From NCBI GenBank assembly GCA_024635735.1, contig JAGXII010000122.1:1-10995 (forward strand): a DNA stretch of 10,995 nt, in the 5' to 3' direction. Positions within the stretch are counted from its first letter, which is position 1. Each line of letters begins with the position of its first letter. Made by a program: the position numbers and the translations under genes. The notes under the pieces are model-generated. The model was not told the origin of the DNA. It saw nothing but the letters and a program-made list of their open reading frames with translations, and searched no databases. The stretch is from Christiangramia sp. Its GTDB lineage: Bacteria > Bacteroidota > Bacteroidia > Flavobacteriales > Flavobacteriaceae. Shown here in pieces: positions 4,860-10,995 of the stretch.

Positions 4860-7097
4860 TTAATCTTTCCGGAAACTGTCCTGTTGCATTAGGACTTCCC
4901 CAAACGAAATTTCTTCGGCCGCCAGAACAAGAATTGTGGTAGGTAAATCCTGAAGTTGTTTTTGTAAATGACTATAATATTGCTCAAAATTCTTATCCGG
5001 TTTGGCCATTCCCATAAAAATAAGATCGGCTCCAGTAGAAGATTCCTTTAATACCTCGTGAAAAGAGCGTCCATTGGCTACAATCACTTCAAGGCGGGCT
5101 CCCGTTCTCAATTTTTTTATCACTGCCGATAAATTTCTTCTGGCATCTTCTGCTGCCTTTTCATGGGGTACCAGCATTTTTAAATTTACCTTTGCACCAT
5201 ACCAGGACCGGCTACTTTGCAGAAGATAGGCAAGGATCATTAACAACCCGCCATTACTTTTAAGCCCTCCCCACCAGATGTCGATATTTTCTTTTTTTCC
5301 AAAGGTTTTCTCCTCCTTATCGCGTATAATTACCACATTCCTGTTGAGCTCATAAAAATGAGTGATCATATCACAATAATCTTTTCTAATTGACTCATTT
5401 TCACTGTCGCCAAGTATAATGGTATTTGGAACGAGACTTCCGAGTCCGTAAGCTTTTACAAAATCCTTAGCCCCCTGGAAAGTATCTTTGGCTGAAATGA
5501 CTCTTGCGAATCCTCTCGCATTTCTTTTTCCCAGAAAGTCCTGAATATTTTGTTCAAGAAGCCGCCTGCGTGCCACCGTAAGGTGTTTGCTTATAAGTAC
5601 AGTAGCCACGGTAAGGATTCCGCGGTTATGAGTAATGGAGGAAGCAAAATCGATAAGATGCCATCTTTTGGTGGGTGCTCCTGAAAGAACCAAAGGATTG
5701 GGTCTCCAGGTCTTTGATTCTTTCTCATTACTAAGATTAAAAAGTCCGGCACGAATCACGGCCATCCATATACCTCTTCTCACATCTCCCCATGCTGTTC
5801 TCATTTCTCTGCTTTGAAGCCAGACGAAGATAACTGCGATAAAGATAAAAGCGACCCCGGTTGCAAGTCCGTTAATAAGAAACATTACTACAATACAGCC
5901 AAAGGTTCCTAATAATGAAAAGAGCCAGTGGACTTTAAAAGCCGGTCTGAAGGAAGGACTGTCCAACAAGCCTTCAATTCCCGCGGCGGCGTTCAGCACT
6001 CCATAGGTGGTGAGGAAAAACATGGTGAGAACAGGTGCAATAATATTCAAATTTCCGAGATATACTGCGACAAGGGCAATTCCCATGGTGAAGAGTGTGC
6101 CGTAACGGGGAGAATCATCTTCGGCAGAACCTATTCCCAACCAGCTTAGCCATCGGGGCAAGACCCGGTCCCTTGCCAGAGCCTGTAATACCCTTGGCGC
6201 TCCCAATACACTTCCTACAGCACTTGAAAGAGTTGCGCCCCATACACCTATAAGAATCGCATCTCCCCAATAAGCCATTTTACGCATAATAAGCGGATCG
6301 GCGATTAAGCTAAGAGCATCTGCGCGGTTTGCCAGTATTATGGGTAGAACCATATAAATAAGATAACCTACCCCAATGGCTGCAAAAGTTCCTCGGGGTA
6401 TGGATTTTGAAGGATTTTTAAGGTCTCCAGACATATTCACTCCGGCCATGATCCCGGTAACAGCCGGAAAAAATACAGCAAATACCACCCAGAATCCTTC
6501 AGAATGGCGGTCTACTGCGCCCCACATTTCGATTTTAGTTTCTTCTATCGGGCTACCCAGGAAAAGCGAAATCAGAGAAAGAGCAATTCCAAACATGATA
6601 AAATACTGAGCTTTAATGGCAACTTTTGCTGAAATCATGGCAAGTAAAGAAACACCTATGGTAGTAACCAGTCCGGTAATTTTATAATCCAGAATAGGGA
6701 ATACACTCACCAGACTTTCTGCAAATCCAACGGTATATAGCGCGACTGATAATGCCAGCGCTATATAAAGAGGAATCCCAATAGCGCCACCCGCTTCGAT
6801 CCCCAGTGACCTGCTAATCATATAATATGCTCCACCGGCACGCACTTCCTGATCTGTTGCAATAGCTGCTATCGAAAGGGCTGTAAGAAAAGTGATAGAG
6901 ACTGATAGTGTTACGATGATAAGAGTCCCAATAAGACCTACATTACCAACTACCCAGCCAAACCGCAGATACATAATAACTCCCAGGATGGTAAGAATAG
7001 AGGGAGTGAAGACCCCGCCAAATGTTCCGAGACCCGTCTTTACGGAAGGAATTACCTGTCCGCTATCACGATTTTTGTTGCTAAATAAGTTCTTCAT
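4860..7097 (-). CDS. Cation-chloride cotransporter-like (SLC12/APC superfamily) transporter
   Basis: 745 residues: a 12-helix membrane domain (about 31-427) and a ~315-residue soluble C-terminal domain, the architecture of eukaryotic Na-K-Cl/K-Cl cotransporters and their bacterial relatives. Diagnostic segments are GTFGGVFTPSILTILGVIMY (24-43; unwound helix 1), FFPAVTGIMAGVNMSGDLKN (209-228; the helix-6 region of the APC fold), ALARDRVLPRW (307-317) and PSFRPAFKVHWLFSLLG (381-397). The tail has cotransporter-like blocks ARGFARVISAKDTFQGAKDF (528-547), LGSLVPNTIILG (552-563) and IDIWWGGLKSNGGLLMILAY (605-624). It ends in an alpha/beta region (about 634-730: VNLKMLVP... DLIFMGMAKP... TTILVLAAEE) that resembles a Usp-like fold. 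It probably moves K+ and/or Na+ with Cl-, or amino acids, at the inner membrane; the exact ions cannot be read from sequence. It may share a transcript with the small ORFs upstream, 68 bases away. No clear ribosome-binding site. Confidence 0.9.
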   Translation of the reverse strand: MKNLFSNKNRDSGQVIPSVKTGLGTFGGVFTPSILTILGVIMYLRFGWVVGNVGLIGTLIIVTLSVSITFLTALSIAAIATDQEVRAGGAYYMISRSLGIEAGGAIGIPLYIALALSVALYTVGFAESLVSVFPILDYKITGLVTTIGVSLLAMISAKVAIKAQYFIMFGIALSLISLFLGSPIEETKIEMWGAVDRHSEGFWVVFAVFFPAVTGIMAGVNMSGDLKNPSKSIPRGTFAAIGVGYLIYMVLPIILANRADALSLIADPLIMRKMAYWGDAILIGVWGATLSSAVGSVLGAPRVLQALARDRVLPRWLSWLGIGSAEDDSPRYGTLFTMGIALVAVYLGNLNIIAPVLTMFFLTTYGVLNAAAGIEGLLDSPSFRPAFKVHWLFSLLGTFGCIVVMFLINGLATGVAFIFIAVIFVWLQSREMRTAWGDVRRGIWMAVIRAGLFNLSNEKESKTWRPNPLVLSGAPTKRWHLIDFASSITHNRGILTVATVLISKHLTVARRRLLEQNIQDFLGKRNARGFARVISAKDTFQGAKDFVKAYGLGSLVPNTIILGDSENESIRKDYCDMITHFYELNRNVVIIRDKEEKTFGKKENIDIWWGGLKSNGGLLMILAYLLQSSRSWYGAKVNLKMLVPHEKAAEDARRNLSAVIKKLRTGARLEVIVANGRSFHEVLKESSTGADLIFMGMAKPDKNFEQYYSHLQKQLQDLPTTILVLAAEEISFGEVLMQQDSFRKD

Positions 7098-7165
7098 AGG
7101 CTACAATGAGCTCACGTAATACCTGTTAACGGGCTTAAAAGGAAGCCGCTATTATTAGAAATTCT

Positions 7166-7339
7166 TCAAGAAAGATAGCTTTTAGCTCCTAATTTTTTTA
7201 AAAATATAGTAATTATTTCTTTAGACCACGGAGGTTGGGAGGATGTGGGTGTATGTTCGTTCAGTATGATATAAGCCAATGCTTGATCAGATTTTAAAAG
7301 CAAACCCCTCCGCTTTTTTTCGTTTGTACTTAGGCTCAT
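7166..7339 (-). CDS. Small unrecognised ORF, 57 residues
   Basis: ATG at 7337-7339 to TGA at 7166-7168 encodes 57 residues starting MSLSTNEKKRRGLLLKSDQA. The N-terminus is basic (EKKRR). Two likely helices, about 13-27 (LLLKSDQALAYIILN) and 39-50 (SKEIITIFLKKL), flank a Pro/Ser-rich turn with a Trp (PTSSQPPW). There is no transmembrane or signal segment, so it would be a small cytoplasmic protein. The stop is 68 bases before the transporter start on the same strand. It overlaps the 30-codon ORF at 7287-7379 in a different frame, with an A7 run (T7 at 7314-7320 on the plus strand) inside the overlap; a single-base change there would join both into one protein. No family recognised; it might be a real small gene, the C-terminal part of a frameshifted one, or chance. 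Confidence 0.4.
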   Translation of the reverse strand: MSLSTNEKKRRGLLLKSDQALAYIILNEHTPTSSQPPWSKEIITIFLKKLGAKSYLS

Positions 7340-7379
7340 CGAACATATGCAAATAAGAACCTTTTCTTGAAGAGCCCAT
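7287..7379 (-). CDS. Small unrecognised ORF, 30 residues, or N-terminal part of a frameshifted gene
   Basis: ATG at 7377-7379 to TGA at 7287-7289 encodes 30 residues beginning MGSSRKGSYLHMFDEPKYKR. It overlaps the 57-residue ORF by 53 bases. Removing one A (or adding two) in the A7 run at 7314-7320 would continue this frame into KRRGLLLKSDQ and give one protein of about 70 residues. An AAAGGAG sequence precedes the ATG, with the GGAG 14 bases away, and part of it lies in a leader hairpin. Could be a pseudogene, a homopolymer sequencing error, slippage-dependent expression, or noise. Confidence 0.27.
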   Translation of the reverse strand: MGSSRKGSYLHMFDEPKYKRKKAEGFAFKI

Positions 7380-7439
7380 TTCTGGAAGTAGCGCTCCTTT
7401 AAAAAGCCTTGTTAGTTTTTAAAAGGCTAAATTAGCACT

Positions 7440-7453
7440 CAACTATACTAAAA
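7440..7453 (-). promoter_or_regulatory. Promoter-like motif upstream of the small ORFs and transporter
   Basis: On the minus strand TTTTAGTATAGTTG matches the CTTTAGTATATTTA motif of the DUF1080 and stress-protein genes at 11 of 14 positions. Its TATAGTTG part is one mismatch from TAnnTTTG. Transcription would start near 7433, about 54 nt before the 30-codon ORF, and could continue into the transporter gene. Confidence 0.3.
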
Positions 7454-7539
7454 CGGTAGAATTCATGCAGGAACAGAACCATTAGAGGTTGTTCAGGCTG
7501 ATATTTCTTTAAAGTTATTAAAAAGGATCTATAAATACT

Positions 7540-7547
7540 TATATTTA
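7540..7547 (+). promoter_or_regulatory. Possible -7 box for the GH43 gene
   Basis: TATATTTA, one mismatch from TAnnTTTG, 63 bases before the chosen ATG at 7611. No matching -33 TTG at the usual spacing, so this is a weak candidate in AT-rich sequence. Confidence 0.22.
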
Positions 7548-7610
7548 AGTGTGTTTTTTACATTTAAAAAAATAATTCTTAGATTACATAAATTTTATAA
7601 TTCAAGTCGA

Positions 7611-9761
7611 ATGAGAAGAACAGTTTTTTCAAATTTACGATTACTAGGGGTTTTAACTTGCCTTACAGTACTATTTTCCTGCTCTGAAAGTAAGCCTACA
7701 AATGAATATTCCAATTACTTGTTCGCGTACTTTACAGGCAATGGAGAAGGGGAGGAAGCTGTTCATTACGCTATAAGTTCTGATGGTTATAATTATTATG
7801 CTCTTAATAATGACAAGCCTATCATTGAAACTAGCAAAATTAGTAAAGCAGGAGGAGTGCGTGATCCTCATATATTGCGAGGAGAAGATGGTACTTTTTA
7901 CATGGTGCTAACCGATCTTAAATCTGCTGAAGGCTGGACCAATACAGCAATGTTACTGCTGAAGTCAGATGATCTTGTAAATTGGGAATCTTCCTTGATC
8001 GATATTCCTGAAATTTTTCCAGATCAATTCTCGGATGTGAATAGAGTATGGGCTCCTCAAACTATTTTTGATAAAGCAAAGGGGAAATATATGGTTTATT
8101 TTTCCATGCTGCAGCCGGGCAGTTATGATAAAATCTATTACGCTTATGCGAATGAAGATTTTACAGGTTTAGAGAAGGCACCTGAACAATTATTTTATAG
8201 TCCAAATAAGAAAGCAAATATAGATGGTGATATCATTGTAAAGGATGATAAATTTCATCTGTTTTACAAAACAGAAGGGGATAGCGATAAAGGAATTAAA
8301 GTAGCGATATCTGATAGTTTAACTGGGGGATACGAACCGGTAACGGGAAATGTAGATCAAACAGATGACTGGGTTGAAGGTTCTGGAGTTTTCAAACTGA
8401 TAGATTCTGATAAATATATACTCATGTATGATGTTTATACCGTAGGGAAATATCAATTTGCTGAAAGTACAGATCTTAAGAATTTCAAAGTGGTGGATGA
8501 ACAAATTTCAATGAACTTCCATCCAAGACACGGAACAGTTATTCCCATTACGAAGGAAGAATCTGATAGATTACTAAAAGCATTTCCTTCAAAAAATCTT
8601 CCGGGGATTTCAACGGTAAAGGGTGACAATGTAAAAACGAATAATGTTGTCGTTGACGAAGAAAATGGAGCTATTTTTATTCCGGTAAAACAGGGAACAG
8701 ATTTATCCAGTTTTGAGCCCGAGTTTCAAATGATACAATCTTTATCGATAGAGCCTTCGGGACCGCAAAATTTTACGACTGGTACTGTAAAATACACGCT
8801 TCATTCGGGAATTAAAAATAAAACTTACGAGGTAGCTGCTTCGGTTAATAATAATCCTATAGTGGAAGGATATTATGCCGATCCGGAAATTTTATATTCT
8901 AATAAAACTAAAAAATACTATTTGTATCCAACCAGTGACGGATTTACTGGTTGGTCTGGAACTTATTTCAGAACATTTTCTTCGGAAGATCTTATAAACT
9001 GGAAAAAGGAAGATACGATACTGGATTTGAAGAAAGACGTTTCCTGGGCAGATCGTAACGCGTGGGCGCCAACTATTGCTGAAAAGGCAATCGATGGGAA
9101 CTATAAATATTTCTACTATTTTACCGCGGCTCAAAAGATTGGCGTTGCAGTATCAGATAATCCAACCGGTCCATTTGAGGATAGTGGAAAGCCACTTATC
9201 GATTTTAGACCCAAAGGCATTGAAGGAGGTCAGGAAATAGATCCCGATGTATTTATCGACCCGAAAAGTGGCAAAGGTTACCTATACTGGGGGAATGGCT
9301 ATCTTGCTGTTGCCGAATTGAATGTGGATATGACGAGTATAAAGCGGGAAACTATCAAAGTGATAACTCCAGATAGCACATTTCGAGAAGGAGCAGAAAT
9401 TTTCTATCGAAATGGTAAATATTACTTCCTCTGGTCTGAAGATGATACTCGAAGCCCGAATTATCGCGTTAGATATGCCACATCAGATTCCCCTTTAGGA
9501 CCTCTAAATATTCCTGAAGAAAATATGGTCATCAAAAGAAATGACAATGAAGAAATTTATGGGACAGGTCATAATTCGGTTATAAATAAACCTGGAAGCG
9601 ATGACTGGTATATAGTATATCATAGATTTACTAGGCCCAAGGGTATAGAAATGGGAGATGCTGCGGGGTTTCATCGCGAGGTAGCGATAGATAGAATGAA
9701 ATTCAGTAATGATGGTAATATCGTTGAGGTAGTTCCAACTCTCGAAGGCATCTCTGAATAA
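7611..9761 (+). CDS. Lipoprotein with two tandem GH43 glycosidase domains
   Basis: 716 residues from ATG 7611, preferred over GTG 7551 because it opens a lipoprotein signal peptide with lipobox LFSC and modified Cys at 24. Domain 1 (about 37-315) is a five-bladed GH43-type propeller that keeps candidates for all three catalytic acids: D85 (GGVRDPHI), D205 (NIDGDI) and E256 (WVEGSGVF). A beta-rich linker (about 335-415; FIPVKQGTDLSSFEPEF, then GTVKYTLHSGIKNKTYEV) resembles Bacteroidota Ig-like domains. Domain 2 (about 418-712) is another GH43 with D424 (YYADPEI), D544 (EIDPDVF), E593 (FREGAEIF) and GTGHNSV (651-657). GH43 enzymes are inverting arabinofuranosidases, xylosidases or arabinanases, so this should trim arabinose or xylose units at the cell surface or in the periplasm. 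The exact linkage cannot be read. The convergent GH105 gene points to pectin side chains. Confidence 0.9.
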   Translation: MRRTVFSNLRLLGVLTCLTVLFSCSESKPTNEYSNYLFAYFTGNGEGEEAVHYAISSDGYNYYALNNDKPIIETSKISKAGGVRDPHILRGEDGTFYMVLTDLKSAEGWTNTAMLLLKSDDLVNWESSLIDIPEIFPDQFSDVNRVWAPQTIFDKAKGKYMVYFSMLQPGSYDKIYYAYANEDFTGLEKAPEQLFYSPNKKANIDGDIIVKDDKFHLFYKTEGDSDKGIKVAISDSLTGGYEPVTGNVDQTDDWVEGSGVFKLIDSDKYILMYDVYTVGKYQFAESTDLKNFKVVDEQISMNFHPRHGTVIPITKEESDRLLKAFPSKNLPGISTVKGDNVKTNNVVVDEENGAIFIPVKQGTDLSSFEPEFQMIQSLSIEPSGPQNFTTGTVKYTLHSGIKNKTYEVAASVNNNPIVEGYYADPEILYSNKTKKYYLYPTSDGFTGWSGTYFRTFSSEDLINWKKEDTILDLKKDVSWADRNAWAPTIAEKAIDGNYKYFYYFTAAQKIGVAVSDNPTGPFEDSGKPLIDFRPKGIEGGQEIDPDVFIDPKSGKGYLYWGNGYLAVAELNVDMTSIKRETIKVITPDSTFREGAEIFYRNGKYYFLWSEDDTRSPNYRVRYATSDSPLGPLNIPEENMVIKRNDNEEIYGTGHNSVINKPGSDDWYIVYHRFTRPKGIEMGDAAGFHREVAIDRMKFSNDGNIVEVVPTLEGISE

Positions 9762-9812
9762 TTAATCAGACAAGTTCAAAAAGAGATTAACAAAAATTGG
9801 AAGATACTTCTG

Positions 9813-10985
9813 CTACTTATTGGTAAATCTGTACATCTCAGAGGCTGCTAATAAGAAAGCGCCAACACCAAAGTCTGCCGTTGAATCTTTATTTACGATT
9901 TGTCCGGGAATAGCCTTTTCTCCAATAGGTTGCACATATCCTACATCACCATTTTTCTGGAGAGCAATATTTGTTAAATAACTCCAGGATTTTTCTACCA
10001 CAGGAAGATATTTATCCCTGTCCAAAATCCCATGATTTATACCCCAAAGAAAACCATAAGTAAAAAAGGCAGTGCCACTGGTTTCCGGTCCTGGAGCATG
10101 TTCCGGATCCAGAATACTTCTGGTCCAGTAACCTTCTTTTTGCTGGGCTTCAGCCAGAGATTTGGCCATAGCTTTAAAGCGATCTATATATTTATTTTTG
10201 TTATCAGTATTCTCGGGTAGATCCTGGATTACCTTGGCTAATCCGGCAAATACCCAACCATCTCCACGGGCCCAGAAGTCCTTCTTTCCGTTCAGTGATT
10301 TATGTTTTGGATAAACGTATTTGGCATCGCGATAGTAGAGATGGGCATCCTTGTCGTATATAATACTGTTAGAATAGGTTAAGTATTCGTCCAGTTTTTC
10401 GAGATATTTCTCATTGCCGGTGACTTTATACAATTTTGTCATTACAGGCATCACCATGTACAGACCATCTGCCCACCACCAGTAATCGCTATTCGGAGTA
10501 TTCATTTGATATTCCATAACCTCTTTTGCCCTGGCAATTTTGGAAGAATCCTCCTGGCCTTCGATCATATAGATATCAATATAGGTTTGGAAAGCGATTT
10601 GCCAGTCACCGAAAAGGACATGATCGTCTGTTTCCCCATAGCCATATTTCCATTCTGATTGGTTATCAGATTTTGCCCCTTTCCAACGGTTTTTCTCTGC
10701 CCAGTCTTTGGAATATTTTAGGAAATCTTTGTTTTCTGTAACTTTATATGCTTCCATATTTCCGGTATGGTACGCGGCATGGTGCCAGAAAGCATCTCCA
10801 TGTTCGGGATGGTTTTCCTGCCATTGATGGTTCACCTTATTGATAATGGCCAGAACACTATCCGGTTTCATTTGAAGACTGTTTTGGATTACTTCAGAAG
10901 ATTGTTCATCGCTATTTTTTTTAGATCCAAAATTGCATGAACATAGGGTGAAAACGACTAAGATTATCGGGATGATTTGTTTCAT
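9813..10985 (-). CDS. GH105 unsaturated rhamnogalacturonyl hydrolase lipoprotein
   Basis: 390 residues, complete, starting 10 bases from the window end. A lipoprotein signal ends in LCSC with the modified Cys at 17, followed by a Ser/Asp/Glu-rich spacer. The rest is an (alpha/alpha)6 barrel of the GH88/GH105 group (YteR/YesR-like). Key blocks are YGETDDHVLFGDWQIAFQ (116-133), WWADGLYMVMP (170-180; D173 matches the catalytic Asp of this family), FWARGDGWVFAGLAKVIQDL (237-256) and GPETSGTAFFTYGFLWGI (299-316). These enzymes hydrolyse the 4,5-unsaturated uronic acid at the non-reducing end of oligosaccharides released by pectate or rhamnogalacturonan lyases, by hydration of the double bond. It is convergent with the GH43 gene (51-base gap without a clear terminator), so the two are not in one operon but probably belong to one pectin locus extending beyond the window. 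Confidence 0.92.
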   Translation of the reverse strand: MKQIIPIILVVFTLCSCNFGSKKNSDEQSSEVIQNSLQMKPDSVLAIINKVNHQWQENHPEHGDAFWHHAAYHTGNMEAYKVTENKDFLKYSKDWAEKNRWKGAKSDNQSEWKYGYGETDDHVLFGDWQIAFQTYIDIYMIEGQEDSSKIARAKEVMEYQMNTPNSDYWWWADGLYMVMPVMTKLYKVTGNEKYLEKLDEYLTYSNSIIYDKDAHLYYRDAKYVYPKHKSLNGKKDFWARGDGWVFAGLAKVIQDLPENTDNKNKYIDRFKAMAKSLAEAQQKEGYWTRSILDPEHAPGPETSGTAFFTYGFLWGINHGILDRDKYLPVVEKSWSYLTNIALQKNGDVGYVQPIGEKAIPGQIVNKDSTADFGVGAFLLAASEMYRFTNK

Positions 10986-10995
10986 TGAATTGATC

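Larger units (their letters stand above)
7098..7610. other. 513-bp region between divergent transporter and GH43 genes
   Basis: Contains two overlapping small minus-strand ORFs (7166-7379), a promoter-like motif for them (7440-7453), a leader hairpin (7396-7405 with 7416-7426), and a -7-like box for the GH43 gene (7540-7547). A weak stem GGCTT/AAGCC lies at about 7133-7147 in the leader of the transporter gene. The GTG at 7551 opens a frame into the GH43 gene but is not its likely start. Confidence 0.5.

Noticed and set aside
7296..7320. AAAAGC/GCTTTT hairpin followed by T7, looking like a plus-strand terminator
   Set aside because: Only two GC pairs, a 10-base loop, no plus-strand gene before it, and it lies inside the small-ORF region.
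7252..7347. 8-bp inverted repeat TATGTTCG/CGAACATA about 80 bases apart
   Set aside because: An 8-base match at this distance is expected by chance, and the arms lie within or at the edge of the small ORFs.
7551..7610. GTG-initiated 20-codon N-terminal extension of the GH43 protein
   Set aside because: It would push the lipoprotein signal inward; the ATG at 7611 gives a normal signal peptide with lipobox.
9762..9812. TTAATC/GATTAA inverted repeat between the convergent GH43 and GH105 genes
   Set aside because: Six AT-rich pairs around a 17-base loop with no T-run; too weak to call a terminator.
1..10995. CRISPR arrays, tRNA/rRNA genes, transposase genes, phage or toxin-antitoxin modules
   Set aside because: No regularly spaced repeats, no tRNA-like cloverleaf or rRNA sequence, and no ORF with recognisable transposase, integrase or toxin-antitoxin features were seen.

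Overview
The window looks like a chromosomal piece of a marine or soil Flavobacteriaceae bacterium (phylum Bacteroidota; Gramella/Christiangramia-like is my impression, not a test). The basis is AT-rich DNA, near absence of classical Shine-Dalgarno sites, -7 boxes of the TAnnTTTG type, lipoprotein signals on the carbohydrate enzymes, and the protein families present (TolB-propeller amidohydrolase, tandem UspA, secreted DUF1080, lipoprotein GH43 and GH105). The first 19 bases are not genomic: they match the Tn5/Nextera mosaic-end adapter exactly, so the window starts at a contig end with untrimmed adapter.

Layout: (1) 21-1955 (+), the C-terminal two thirds of a secreted TolB-like/amidohydrolase protein. 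It converges through a shared bidirectional terminator on (2) 1990-2838 (-), a tandem universal stress protein. (3) 2919-3701 (-), a secreted DUF1080 (3-keto-glycoside hydrolase-type) protein lies upstream of it; both have the same 14-bp promoter-like motif just before their start codons. (4) 3815-4294 (+), a compact, divergent MsrA, is divergent from DUF1080. (5) 4295-4859 is a 565-bp gap holding a possible mini transcription unit (promoter-like boxes, two tiny overlapping ORFs, a strong 13-bp terminator hairpin) and a separate 66-nt stem structure. (6) 4860-7097 (-) is a 745-residue cation-chloride-cotransporter (SLC12-like) transporter with a soluble C-terminal domain. (7) 7098-7610 holds an unrecognised 57-codon ORF and an overlapping 30-codon ORF on the minus strand, which exchange frame at an A7 run, plus a promoter-like copy of the shared motif. 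(8) 7611-9761 (+) is a lipoprotein with two GH43 domains, convergent with (9) 9813-10985 (-), a GH105 unsaturated glucuronyl/galacturonyl hydrolase lipoprotein.

Function: the right end is the edge of a pectin-type (rhamnogalacturonan/arabinan) utilisation locus. GH43 enzymes remove arabinose or xylose side chains, and GH105 removes the unsaturated uronic acid left by polysaccharide lyases. The rest is housekeeping, stress and ion homeostasis (UspA, MsrA, CCC transporter) plus a secreted hydrolase. I found no CRISPR, tRNA, rRNA, insertion sequence, phage gene or obvious defence system. The most open items are the small minus-strand ORFs before the transporter and the structured gap after msrA.
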